Positions 33,965 to 41,637 of a stretch of DNA of 64,000 nt are shown here, piece by piece; position 1 is the first letter of the stretch; each line of letters begins with the position of its first letter. The stretch comes from JAGOBP01 sp046328575. Its GTDB lineage: Bacteria; Chloroflexota; Anaerolineae; Fen-1058. Position numbers and translations under genes: made by a program. The notes under the pieces were generated by a model that saw only the letters and a list, made by a program, of their open reading frames with translations, was not told the DNA's origin and ran no database searches. The DNA lies in contig JAXLWI010000013.1 in assembly GCA_046328575.1 (NCBI GenBank), positions 11,602 to 75,601 on the forward strand. The letters are read 5' to 3'.

Positions 33965-34630
33965 TCATAAATCTGGGATCTGCCAATCGATTTCCGGTTT
34001 GCCAGCCTCGCGCAGCGCCGCATTGATCTTGGAAAACGGCCGACTGCCAAAGAAGCCGTTGCTGGCCGACAGCGGCGACGGATGCGCCGACTCGATGATG
34101 ACGTGCCGCGATACATCGATCAGCGGTTTCTTTTTGCGCGCATACGCGCCCCATAAGACGAAGACAACCCGATCGGATTTGGCGTTGACGGCCTTGATCA
34201 CCGCATCGGTAAACGTTTCCCAGCCTTTGCCTGCGTGCGAGTTGGCTTGATGCGCGCGTACCGTCAACACCGCATTCAGCAGCAGCACGCCCTGCTCCGA
34301 CCACGGAATCAAATTGCCGTTGTTGGGAATTTTGCAGCCCAAGTCGTCGTGCAGTTCTTTGTAGATGTTAGCCAACGACGGCGGAATGGCGATACCGGGC
34401 CGCACCGAAAAACATAACCCGTGCGCCTGCCCATCGTCATGATAGGGGTCCTGTCCTAAAATCAACACGCTGACTTTTTCATAAGGTGTCAGATGCAGGG
34501 CCGCAAAGACATCTTTATCAGGTGGAAAAACTTTGTATTTGCTGCGCTCTTCGCGCACAAATTGCTGCAACGTTTTCCAATACGGTTTTTCGGTTTCAGT
34601 CGCCAGCACAGGTCGCCAGGTGGTCTCCAT
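33965..34630 (-). CDS. ung: Uracil-DNA glycosylase, family 1
   Basis: A 221-residue base-excision repair enzyme removing uracil from DNA. The catalytic water-activating motif is GQDPYHDDGQAHGLCFSV and the minor-groove loop HPSPLSA, both diagnostic for family 1. The length matches the family. ATG 34630 follows GGAGAG and begins with METTWRPV; a longer frame upstream would be encoded by the 34638-34695 repeat. Confidence 0.95.
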   Translation of the reverse strand: METTWRPVLATETEKPYWKTLQQFVREERSKYKVFPPDKDVFAALHLTPYEKVSVLILGQDPYHDDGQAHGLCFSVRPGIAIPPSLANIYKELHDDLGCKIPNNGNLIPWSEQGVLLLNAVLTVRAHQANSHAGKGWETFTDAVIKAVNAKSDRVVFVLWGAYARKKKPLIDVSRHVIIESAHPSPLSASNGFFGSRPFSKINAALREAGKPEIDWQIPDL

Positions 34631-34637
34631 GATCTCT

Positions 34638-34695
34638 CCAATGACAAATGAATAGTAACCAATGACGGACCTGCTTCCGAAGCATTTGTCATTGG
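34638..34695. repeat. Phrase repeat with 13-bp perfect inverted ends
   Basis: CCAATGACAAATG (34638-34650) and its exact reverse complement CATTTGTCATTGG (34683-34695) flank CCAATGACGGACCTG. It lies between the glycosylase and crotonase genes, and a related element flanks the other end of the glycosylase gene. Confidence 0.8.
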
Positions 34696-34708
34696 TCATT
34701 GGGCATTT

Positions 34709-35494
34709 TCATTTTCCAACGAACTTCGGCGCGCGTTTTTCCAGAAACGCTTGCACACCTTCGCGGTGATCGGCCGTGCGACCGGCGATGTCTTGCAGAT
34801 ATGCTTCATAATCCAGCGCCGCCGCGAGATCGACATTGAGGGCGTGATTCATCGCGCGTTTGGTTAGTCCCAAACCGCGTGTAGGCGCTTGCGCTAATCT
34901 GCGCGCCAAGTCCAGGGTCGTCGGCACTAACTGATCGGCTGGCAGGACTTTGTTGACCAGTCCTAATGAAAGGGCTGTCGCCGCATCGAGGACATCGTTG
35001 GTATAAGCCAGTTCCAGCGCCCGCCCTAAACCGATCAGCCTTGGCAAGAAAAACGAGGTGCCGGAATCTGGCGCGAGGCCGATGCCGCTGAACGCGAGGC
35101 GGAACTTAGCCGTATCGGCCGCGTAGCGAACATCACAGGCCAGCGCAATGCCCCAGCCTGCGCCAGCCGCCGCGCCATTGATCGCGGCGATGACGGGCTT
35201 TTCGATCGAGCGGAGTTTGAGCACGATTGGGTTGTAGGTTTTCAGCAGATGTTCTCGAAATGAAACGTCCTCGGTTCGATCACGCAGTGCGGCCAGGTCT
35301 TGTCCCGCGCAGAAGCCCGCGCCCGCCCCAGTCACGACGAGGCAGCGCACGGTGTCATCACGCTCGGCGGCTTTGAGCGCCGACAGCACTTCGTCGGCCA
35401 TCACATCGTTGAAAGCGTTACGAACTTCAGGACGGTTAAACGTGAGGGTGGCGACGCCAGCCTCGACGTCGCATGAAATCGTTGCGTAGGCCAT
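34709..35494 (-). CDS. Enoyl-CoA hydratase/isomerase, PaaG-like
   Basis: A 261-residue crotonase. GFCAGQDLAAL and NGAAAGAGWGIALACD form the oxyanion-hole regions, and FSGIGLAPDSGTSFFLPRLIG resembles PaaG, the isomerase of ring-1,2-epoxyphenylacetyl-CoA, more than ordinary hydratases. No other paa gene is present, so a general enoyl-CoA isomerase role is equally possible. AGGAG precedes ATG 35494. Its own promoter is at 35550-35578. Confidence 0.8.
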   Translation of the reverse strand: MAYATISCDVEAGVATLTFNRPEVRNAFNDVMADEVLSALKAAERDDTVRCLVVTGAGAGFCAGQDLAALRDRTEDVSFREHLLKTYNPIVLKLRSIEKPVIAAINGAAAGAGWGIALACDVRYAADTAKFRLAFSGIGLAPDSGTSFFLPRLIGLGRALELAYTNDVLDAATALSLGLVNKVLPADQLVPTTLDLARRLAQAPTRGLGLTKRAMNHALNVDLAAALDYEAYLQDIAGRTADHREGVQAFLEKRAPKFVGK

Positions 35495-35549
35495 GTCCAC
35501 TCCTGGCTAAGTGACTTGGAACCGCGCCCAGCCTTGTCGCTGTGCCCTG

Positions 35550-35578
35550 AGTGTACCCCGTGACCCAATGGGCGTCAA
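35550..35578 (-). promoter_or_regulatory. Promoter of the crotonase-ung-dehydrogenase operon
   Basis: On the minus strand TTGACG (35578-35573), a 17-base spacer and TACACT (35555-35550). The 313-base gap 35495-35807 holds this and the divergent promoter at 35702-35729, and nothing else recognised. Confidence 0.7.
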
Positions 35579-35701
35579 CTACTTGCGGCCATGCGGAACA
35601 TCGGCTAGGATTATCAATTGTGGGTTGCAACCTATGCCCGAAGTCGCGGCCCAAGCCGATCGGTTGGCAGAATTCCGCAACTTATCGGGTGCAGTTGAAT
35701 T

Positions 35702-35729
35702 TTGGTTTTAGGCCAGATTCTGCTATACT
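35702..35729 (+). promoter_or_regulatory. Promoter of the HNH gene
   Basis: TTGGTT (35702-35707), a 16-base spacer and TATACT (35724-35729). Confidence 0.5.
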
Positions 35730-35807
35730 TTGGCCGTTTGTTAAATATGGATCACACGGTGTTAACGACAATTACGATTTAGTACGATACGATTGAACCG
35801 AAGCGCT

Positions 35808-36329
35808 ATGACGAACGTGTTGCTGTTGAACGCCTCTTTTGAGCCGTTGGCCGTCGTCAAATTGAGCCGCGCCATTGGCTTGCTAATGGATGGCAAGGTC
35901 GACCTGGTGGAGACCGTGCCCGGGCGCGAGCTGCGCTCGAAGACCACCCGTCAGCCCATGCCCAGCGTCCTGCGGCTGCGCTACTACGTCAATGTGCCGC
36001 GGCGCGGCGTAGGCTGGAGCCGGCGCGGCGTGCTGGCCCGCGATCATCACACGTGTCAATACTGCGGCAAGCGCTTGGGCGCGCACGAAGCCACCATCGA
36101 TCATGTGATTCCGCAGTGGCACTGCCGCGCCAATCACATTCCACCCAACACTTGGGGTAATACGGTCGCGTGCTGTCCGCGCTGCCAGCAGCGCAAAGGC
36201 GGCCGCTCGATGCACGAAGCCGGCATGCGCTTCTTCAATCCGAACTACGAGCCGAAGATGCCGCGCACCAATTACCTGATCATGACGTCGGACATTCGAC
36301 CGGAATGGCGGCGCTATATCCGCCTGTGA
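35808..36329 (+). CDS. HNH endonuclease family protein
   Basis: A 173-residue protein of the HNH type common in Actinobacteria and Chloroflexota. C-x2-C (CQYCGK) starts the zinc site, IDHVIP carries the catalytic aspartate-histidine, and NTVACCPRCQQRKGG completes it. The N-terminal part (VLLLNASFEPLAVVKLSRAI) is typical of this stand-alone group, which is not tied to restriction systems. ATG 35808 gives the usual MTNVLLLN start. Its cellular role is unknown. Confidence 0.82.
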   Translation: MTNVLLLNASFEPLAVVKLSRAIGLLMDGKVDLVETVPGRELRSKTTRQPMPSVLRLRYYVNVPRRGVGWSRRGVLARDHHTCQYCGKRLGAHEATIDHVIPQWHCRANHIPPNTWGNTVACCPRCQQRKGGRSMHEAGMRFFNPNYEPKMPRTNYLIMTSDIRPEWRRYIRL

Positions 36330-36344
36330 GAGTGACAACAACGC

Positions 36345-36375
36345 AACGACCCCGCCGAAATTCGACGGGGTCGTT
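36345..36375. terminator. Terminator between convergent genes
   Basis: AACGACCCCG (36345-36354) and CGGGGTCGTT (36366-36375) pair perfectly, with partial pairing in the loop, after the HNH gene. Confidence 0.8.
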
Positions 36376-36413
36376 TCATATCCGATCGGCTTACCGCGCC
36401 GAGCGAGCCACTG

Positions 36414-36815
36414 TTACTGTCGTGGATACACGCTGTCCGGGCGCACTTTGTAAGTTACGCGCACTTCACCCGGATTCTTAGGGTAGTTACGATCACCGCG
36501 ATACTTGACGCGCAGATCGCAAATCGTATCGTAGCCACCCTCTTCCGTTTCCACCTCTACCTGGCCGCGAATCTGAAGGTAGCGATACGGATCAGTGGGA
36601 TCGACAATCAGCAGCGCGACCTTGCCGCCTTTGTGCATCACACGATCTTTGACGCGGCCGCGCGCTGTATTCAGAATGATGTGCGTGCCGTCCCAGTCAA
36701 ACCAGATCGGCGTGACTTGCGGTGAGCCATCGGCGAGTGTCAACGCGAGTGAAGCAAAGGCCTTCTTCTCACGCGCCAACAAATCGAGTAAGCGTTCCGG
36801 AATAGTAACACTCAT
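36414..36815 (-). CDS. PPOX-class (F420- or flavin-dependent) oxidoreductase
   Basis: A 133-residue split-barrel protein of the pyridoxamine-phosphate-oxidase-like superfamily. ASLALTLADGSPQVTPIWFDWDG and the GRVKDRVMHKGGKVALLIVDP cofactor region are typical of the F420-linked subgroup. ATG 36815 follows AGGAGG. These small enzymes reduce or bind deazaflavin, flavin or haem, and the sequence alone does not tell which. Confidence 0.75.
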   Translation of the reverse strand: MSVTIPERLLDLLAREKKAFASLALTLADGSPQVTPIWFDWDGTHIILNTARGRVKDRVMHKGGKVALLIVDPTDPYRYLQIRGQVEVETEEGGYDTICDLRVKYRGDRNYPKNPGEVRVTYKVRPDSVYPRQ

Positions 36816-36844
36816 TTTCAACCTCCTAGCCAGCCTGACAACAA

Positions 36845-36876
36845 GAGAACACGGAGCACCAACTCTCCGTGTTCTC
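36845..36876 (-). terminator. Terminator of the acidic protein gene
   Basis: GAGAACACGGAG (36845-36856) and CTCCGTGTTCTC (36865-36876) form a perfect 12-bp stem. The minus strand runs on into TTGTTGT. Confidence 0.85.
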
Positions 36877-36908
36877 AGTGATCGTTCCGACTGAAATTTC
36901 AGTTCAGT

Positions 36909-37301
36909 TTAAGCATACGAACCGAGGTCGTCATCGTCTTCTTCGTCATCGACGTCGACATCCTCATCCAGTTGATTATCAGCCACCAGATTCGGCACGG
37001 CCACCCACAGGTACAACAAGTCACCTTCTTCAACGCGACCCGGCTTGGCGGCCAGCACTTCCACCTGCTGACGCAGGCCATCCATCTGCGGGAAATCCAG
37101 ATGAACCGATCGGCCTTCATGCCAAGCGCGCGTGCAGCGCTCCATCAGTGCTGCCGCATTGAACGTCCGCATCTGGCACACACCCACCGATCGGGGCTTG
37201 GTGCCTTCCCAGGTCGAGGCCGACCACACATCCTGGGCCAGCACAAATTCCGGCGGCGGGCCTTCGATGATCGTAATAAGTTCGGGTTCTGAGTAAGTCA
37301 T
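36909..37301 (-). CDS. Small acidic protein of unknown function
   Basis: A 130-residue soluble protein that I do not recognise. The body (about 1-105) appears to be one compact alpha/beta domain; the tail is extremely acidic (DEDVDVDDEEDDDD). AAGGAG precedes ATG 37301, and near-consensus promoter boxes and a strong terminator make it a single-gene transcript, suggesting high expression. Confidence 0.65.
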   Translation of the reverse strand: MTYSEPELITIIEGPPPEFVLAQDVWSASTWEGTKPRSVGVCQMRTFNAAALMERCTRAWHEGRSVHLDFPQMDGLRQQVEVLAAKPGRVEEGDLLYLWVAVPNLVADNQLDEDVDVDDEEDDDDLGSYA

Positions 37302-37333
37302 GCTGCTATCTCCTTCACTACAGTGACGAAATG

Positions 37334-37360
37334 ATTATACCTGATCTAGAGCGTTGTCAA
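37334..37360 (-). promoter_or_regulatory. Near-consensus promoter of the acidic protein gene
   Basis: On the minus strand TTGACA (37360-37355), a 15-base spacer and TATAAT (37339-37334). Both boxes are perfect consensus; the spacer is short. Confidence 0.7.
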
Positions 37361-37369
37361 TAGTGAGGT

Positions 37370-37398
37370 TTGCCCGATTGTCCAAGACCGACTATCAT
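37370..37398 (+). promoter_or_regulatory. Promoter of the FmdE-like gene
   Basis: TTGCCC (37370-37375), a 17-base spacer and TATCAT (37393-37398). Confidence 0.5.
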
Positions 37399-37426
37399 AG
37401 CGCCAGATTTTCGACCGGGAGAAACT

Positions 37427-38011
37427 GTGTCTGCCCTTCAAGACCTGTTAGCGGTCACCGCCGCCCGTCACGCCCACCTGTGCCCGCGTCAGGTGCTGGG
37501 CGTGCGAATGGGCTTATTGGCCGCGCAACATTTGCAGCTCGATTTGCCGCAAAGCGACAAACGTCTCTTGACCTTTGTCGAAACCGACGGCTGTTTCAGC
37601 GACGGCATTGCCGCCGCCACGGGCTGCTTCGTCGGACGACGCACGCTGCGTGTAACCGACTATGGCAAGATCGCCGCGACGTTTGTCGATACCTACAGTA
37701 ACCGCGCGGTTCGTCTCACGCCCCGATTGGCCGCCCGCGACCTCGCGGCCCGCTACGCGCCCGAAGCAACGAATAGTTGGGAAGCGTATCTCTACGGCTA
37801 TCAACGCATGCCCGATGAAGAGCTACTGGCGATTCAAGAAGTGCAGCTGCTCGCGACGCTCGAATCGATCATCAGCACGCCAGAAGCGAAAACCTTTTGC
37901 GCGGTGTGTGGCGAGGAAATCTTCAACGAACGTGAAGTCGTGCAGAACAACTTAACGATCTGCCAAAGTTGCGCGGGGAACCACTACTATCGCGTGAAGA
38001 GCGACGAGTGA
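37427..38011 (+). CDS. FmdE-family protein with C-terminal zinc ribbon
   Basis: A 194-residue protein related to subunit E of formylmethanofuran dehydrogenase. The family motif is HAHLCPRQVLGVRMG (about residues 14-28), followed by ETDGCFSDGIAAATGCFVG, with cysteines and histidines suited to metal or haem. The C-terminus is a zinc ribbon with CAVC and CQSC. GTG 37427 is chosen because GGGAGA precedes it and the promoter lies before it. No other formylmethanofuran genes are present. FmdE-like proteins occur widely in anaerobes and have uncertain function, possibly molybdenum or redox related. Confidence 0.72.
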   Translation: MSALQDLLAVTAARHAHLCPRQVLGVRMGLLAAQHLQLDLPQSDKRLLTFVETDGCFSDGIAAATGCFVGRRTLRVTDYGKIAATFVDTYSNRAVRLTPRLAARDLAARYAPEATNSWEAYLYGYQRMPDEELLAIQEVQLLATLESIISTPEAKTFCAVCGEEIFNEREVVQNNLTICQSCAGNHYYRVKSDE

Positions 38012-38068
38012 AAAGTGACGCGCGATGCAAGATGCAGGATGCAGAAAATTCACCCCCCTGATCCCTGC
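38011..38068. repeat. Mixed phrase repeats between convergent genes
   Basis: AAAGTGACGCGCG, then GATGCAAGATGCAGGATGCA, then CTGATCCCTGCTCCT, three different phrase types side by side. The last matches the element at 27069-27098. Confidence 0.6.
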
Positions 38069-38077
38069 TCCTCGCCT

Positions 38078-39034
38078 TCAAACCAGCCCGCGCTCTTTGA
38101 ACCACTGCAACGCAGCCCGCATCGTCTCGGTTACCGGGCGCGTCGTCAGTCCTAGTTCGTTCACGGCTTTAGCGTTGTTCAGCGGTTGCCAGAAACGCAT
38201 CGTCCGCAAATGACCGATCTGTCCACCGGGCAAGAACTGTCCGACCGCGATGATCGCGTTCAGCACATTCGACCCGATCTTAATGCGCGGCGGCTTTACG
38301 CCTGCCTCACGCGCCACGACAGTTAAGCCTTCTAGAAGTGTCAGGTTGTGCGCGCTGAGAATATAGCGCTCGCCCACGCGCCCGCGCTCCACCGCGTTGA
38401 GGTGCGCCTCGGCCACGTCGCGCACATCGATTGTGCCAAACGTCGCGTCGAAGTAAACGGGCATCTTGCCCTTGGCCGTATCGACGACGATCTGGCTGAC
38501 CGATAGATGCACATCGCCCGGTCCGAACACCGCAGAGGGACACAGCGCAACTACGGGCACGTCGCTTTTGAGCGCCTCGACTTCCATCGCCCACTTCGCT
38601 TCGTAATAGGCATCGCCCGCCGAGCCGGGACGATACAAATCGAGTTCGTCAGCACTGCGGTTAGGCTCGCGCGCCGGACCGATGGTTGTAAATGAACTGG
38701 TGTAGATCAACCGCTGGATTTTGGCTTCGCGTGCGGCACTGAGCACACGCCGCAGCTGAGCAACCGCGGCCTGCACGTGTTGATCAACGTGGTGCGCAGC
38801 GTGCGGATAGGCCGCCGCCGCGTGAAACACCACGTCGCAACTGCGCATGGCATCGATCAGCGCCGCGGGATCATCGAGGCTGCCATTGATCCACTCGGGT
38901 TGCAGATCACCAATCGCACCGACCGAACTCGGATCGCGGCGCAAAGCCCGCACGCGCCAGCCACGTGCCAACGCCGATCGCGCGATCTGTCCGCCAATGA
39001 AGCCCGTTGCACCCAGTACCAGACAGGTAGTCAT
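38078..39034 (-). CDS. NAD-dependent epimerase/dehydratase family protein
   Basis: A 318-residue extended short-chain dehydrogenase. GATGFIGGQIA is the NAD-binding glycine motif, IYTSSFTTIG carries the active-site Ser/Thr strand, and YYEAKWAME supplies Y-x3-K. It resembles dihydroflavonol reductase-like sugar or steroid dehydrogenases, but the substrate is unclear. ATG 39034 starts directly before the Rossmann strand (MTTCLVLGATG). Confidence 0.8.
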   Translation of the reverse strand: MTTCLVLGATGFIGGQIARSALARGWRVRALRRDPSSVGAIGDLQPEWINGSLDDPAALIDAMRSCDVVFHAAAAYPHAAHHVDQHVQAAVAQLRRVLSAAREAKIQRLIYTSSFTTIGPAREPNRSADELDLYRPGSAGDAYYEAKWAMEVEALKSDVPVVALCPSAVFGPGDVHLSVSQIVVDTAKGKMPVYFDATFGTIDVRDVAEAHLNAVERGRVGERYILSAHNLTLLEGLTVVAREAGVKPPRIKIGSNVLNAIIAVGQFLPGGQIGHLRTMRFWQPLNNAKAVNELGLTTRPVTETMRAALQWFKERGLV

Positions 39035-39048
39035 TGTTAGTCCTACCC

Positions 39049-39103
39049 TAGAGCGCGCAAAGAGCACAGAGGCTGTGTCATGACTTAGCGACCTCTGCGC
39101 TCT
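39049..39103. repeat. CGCAGAG-type phrase repeat with inverted arms
   Basis: AGAGCACAGAGG (39061-39072) pairs with CCTCTGCGCTCT (39092-39103) with one mismatch. It is similar to 6283-6348. Confidence 0.65.
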
Positions 39104-39120
39104 CCACGGTTAAGTTAGAT

Positions 39121-40824
39121 TCAGCCTTCAAATTGCGCAATCGTCGTTTCGATCAGATCGACGGCCATGCGCAACGTGCCGGCATCAAACGCGAACTTAG
39201 CTCCGGCCGCGGCGTACAATTCGGGTAGCGGCTTCGTCGCGCCGAGCGACAAGGCTCGTCGATACGCAGCCAGCGCACCGGCCTGATCCTTCAACGCGTT
39301 GGCCCACACTTGCACCGCGCCCAACTGAGCGAGGCCGTATTCCACGTAGTAAAACGGGCTGCGATGAATGTGCTGCTTGCGATGCCAGCCTGTCATCATT
39401 TCAGCTTCAAGGCCGCTCCAATCGACGCCGGGCATGAAGCGCTGGTGTAACTCTGCCCACTTGGCGTCGCATGCCGCTGGATCAGCGCCGTTCGGATTGG
39501 TGTAGACCCAATGCTGGAAGGCATCAACGACGGCCATGTACGGCCAGAACAAAATGATGCGCTCCAGGTGCTCGATGCGATCGTGCGCATAATCGTCGCC
39601 TGTGTAGAAGCCGCCGTACTTGTCGGACAGGTACGGCGCTGCCAGAAGTTCCATCGACATCGAAGCGACTTCGGCGATTTCCATGGTGATTTGTAGTTGC
39701 TGCACATACGGCAGATGTGCGGTCTCAAACACGTGGAACGCATGCCCCGATTCGTGCAGCATCGTGCGCACATCGTCGCGTACGCCGACGGAATTCATAA
39801 AGATAAAGGGCCGCTGCGTAATGGGGTACTCGGTGCAGTAGCCGCCGGGCGCTTTGCCTTTGCGGTTATCCAGATCGAGCAAGCCTTCGCGCCGCATCGT
39901 CGCATAGTATTCGCCCAGCTGCGGATCGACGTGCTGGAAGATCGCCGCGCTTTTGCTGATCAGTTCGTCGATGGTCTGGAACGGATGCAAGGCCGGCAGG
40001 TTGATGGGATCGCGATCCAGATCGAGGTCCCAGGGCCGCAGCGTTTCGACGTTTAGTTTGCGCCGCGCCCGATCGTATATGCGCGTGGCCGCCGGAACCA
40101 CCACCGCCTCGATCGCCGCGTGAAATTCCAGGCAGTTTTCGGGCGTGTAGTCGAAGCGCTGCCGATCGAGCCACGTATAGCCGCGAAAGTCGTCGTAACC
40201 GGCGTTGCGGGCGATCTGCTGGCGCAGTGGCACCATCTGCCCCCACAACTCGTTGATCGCCGCGCGATCGGCCAGCCAGCGTTGTGCGGCCAAACGCCAG
40301 ACGCGTTCGCGCGTACCTCGATCGGGTGTGTGGAGAATCGGTCGGATTTGCTGTAAGGTGATCTCCTGTCCGTCCCACACAACCGTCTGTGCGCCGACGA
40401 TCTTGTTGTACTGCTGACCTTGCTTGCGATTCTCGGTCAACAGCGGCAGATTGGCTTCGCGATATAGCTCGGCTTCGGCGCGCATGTTGCGCAGCGCGAT
40501 GTCCATGCCATCTGGCTTCAAGCCACTCGCTAGCAACTTCTGTTTCAAGCCTTGCTCGGCTTCTTCTACTTTAGGGTAGACCTCGCCGAGAAACGTCAGA
40601 TAGTTCCGCTCGGCTTCGGCATCAGCCGTGTTCAACGTTGAAGCGACGTGCAAACGCGAATAGATTTCTTGCACGGTCTTGTTCAATCGCGACCAATCAC
40701 TTAACCAGGTGGCGACGTTATCGGCTGTCAAAGCGCGTTGTTGCAAATCCTGATAGTAAGGGTCTAGTTGAGCCCAGGTCCAATTGAGAAAGAGGCGATA
40801 GTCGGTTGGTAAGGTGGCAAACAT
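39121..40824 (-). CDS. M3-family oligoendopeptidase (PepF type)
   Basis: A 567-residue zinc metallopeptidase. The active site is LHESGHAFH (H-E-x-x-H) with the third ligand region about 25-30 residues later (MEIAEVASMSMELLA). The length and the N-terminal helical half match the oligoendopeptidase F group. It cleaves short peptides in the cytoplasm, fitting a peptide- and amino-acid-fermenting lifestyle. ATG 40824 follows AAAGGA. Confidence 0.88.
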   Translation of the reverse strand: MFATLPTDYRLFLNWTWAQLDPYYQDLQQRALTADNVATWLSDWSRLNKTVQEIYSRLHVASTLNTADAEAERNYLTFLGEVYPKVEEAEQGLKQKLLASGLKPDGMDIALRNMRAEAELYREANLPLLTENRKQGQQYNKIVGAQTVVWDGQEITLQQIRPILHTPDRGTRERVWRLAAQRWLADRAAINELWGQMVPLRQQIARNAGYDDFRGYTWLDRQRFDYTPENCLEFHAAIEAVVVPAATRIYDRARRKLNVETLRPWDLDLDRDPINLPALHPFQTIDELISKSAAIFQHVDPQLGEYYATMRREGLLDLDNRKGKAPGGYCTEYPITQRPFIFMNSVGVRDDVRTMLHESGHAFHVFETAHLPYVQQLQITMEIAEVASMSMELLAAPYLSDKYGGFYTGDDYAHDRIEHLERIILFWPYMAVVDAFQHWVYTNPNGADPAACDAKWAELHQRFMPGVDWSGLEAEMMTGWHRKQHIHRSPFYYVEYGLAQLGAVQVWANALKDQAGALAAYRRALSLGATKPLPELYAAAGAKFAFDAGTLRMAVDLIETTIAQFEG

Positions 40825-40893
40825 CCCGTGTCCTTTGTGTGGAATTATGGGGCAAAACAAGCCTATCATCGACTGCACACCTTGTCAAACAAA

Positions 40894-40924
40894 AACCTCG
40901 CGAGTCGTATTGACCCGCGAGGTT
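40894..40924 (-). terminator. Terminator of the cytochrome gene
   Basis: AACCTCGCG (40894-40902) and CGCGAGGTT (40916-40924) form the stem. The minus strand continues TTTGTTTG. Confidence 0.85.
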
Positions 40925-40930
40925 GAGTAG

Positions 40931-41533
40931 TTAGTCGCCTCCGCCCAGGACACGGTGACAGGCCTGACAGACCTGTACGGTTCGATCGCGATTCAGGAAG
41001 CGCAGCTGCGCTTCGCCGTCCGTGACGTGCGATTCATGACAACTCACACAGGTGGCGGCGTTCGTATCCCGTGCCTGCCAACGTGTCAGAAACACGTGGA
41101 AATGGTTGTTCATGGTGCGATCCTGTGTCAGATCGCCGTGGCACTTGAGGCAGTTCACATCACCGATCGGCACGGTGTGAACCGCTGGTTGCTGGGCCTT
41201 GCCCAGCGTCCATGAAATCAGATCGCGCGTGCCTAACATGAACGAATCGAGGCGACCCGGTATCACGCCCTGCCCAGAATGGCAATCGATGCAGTGAACA
41301 TCTTTGGTGCTATGAAAACTAGCGAGATCCGTAGCAGCAGCAGACTCACGCTTAACGTAGGTGCTCTCCGGTTCGGAGTGGCACGAGGCACAAAAGTCGT
41401 CATGATTTTCAAACGACATCGCCGTGGCCACCGTCGCGACACCCAAGACCACCAGAACAACCGGGACGAATGCGAGTAACCATAGTTTACGGCGGCGCGG
41501 CGCAGGCGCGGCTTTCTTCTTCACGGGCGGCAT
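40931..41533 (-). CDS. Membrane-anchored pentaheme c-type cytochrome (NapC/NirT-like)
   Basis: A 200-residue protein with one N-terminal membrane helix (about residues 17-39) and five haem-binding C-x-x-C-H motifs: CASCH, CIDCH, CLKCH, CVSCH and CQACH. The layout resembles NapC/NirT quinol-oxidising cytochromes, which have four haems in the core; here a fifth is added at the C-terminus. It would carry electrons from the quinone pool or membrane to an extracytoplasmic acceptor. No terminal reductase is adjacent. GAGGAG precedes ATG 41533. Confidence 0.82.
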   Translation of the reverse strand: MPPVKKKAAPAPRRRKLWLLAFVPVVLVVLGVATVATAMSFENHDDFCASCHSEPESTYVKRESAAATDLASFHSTKDVHCIDCHSGQGVIPGRLDSFMLGTRDLISWTLGKAQQPAVHTVPIGDVNCLKCHGDLTQDRTMNNHFHVFLTRWQARDTNAATCVSCHESHVTDGEAQLRFLNRDRTVQVCQACHRVLGGGD

Positions 41534-41587
41534 GCATGGTCTCCTCGGCTAAATTGAATAACTCATTATGCAAGGCGAGGTTATTAC

Positions 41588-41609
41588 CTTGATGAAATCT
41601 TGATGAGGA
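41588..41609 (-). promoter_or_regulatory. 11-bp direct repeat upstream of the cytochrome gene
   Basis: CTTGATGAAAT (41588-41598) is followed at once by CTTGATGAGGA (41599-41609). Direct repeats at exactly 11 bases are typical of OmpR/PhoB-type response-regulator sites. Confidence 0.35.
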
Positions 41610-41637
41610 TTTTCTAATGTGGCTTAATGCACGACCC

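Noticed and set aside
35808..36329. Restriction-modification or defence system
   Set aside because: The HNH protein is the stand-alone type, and no methylase, helicase or other defence gene adjoins it.
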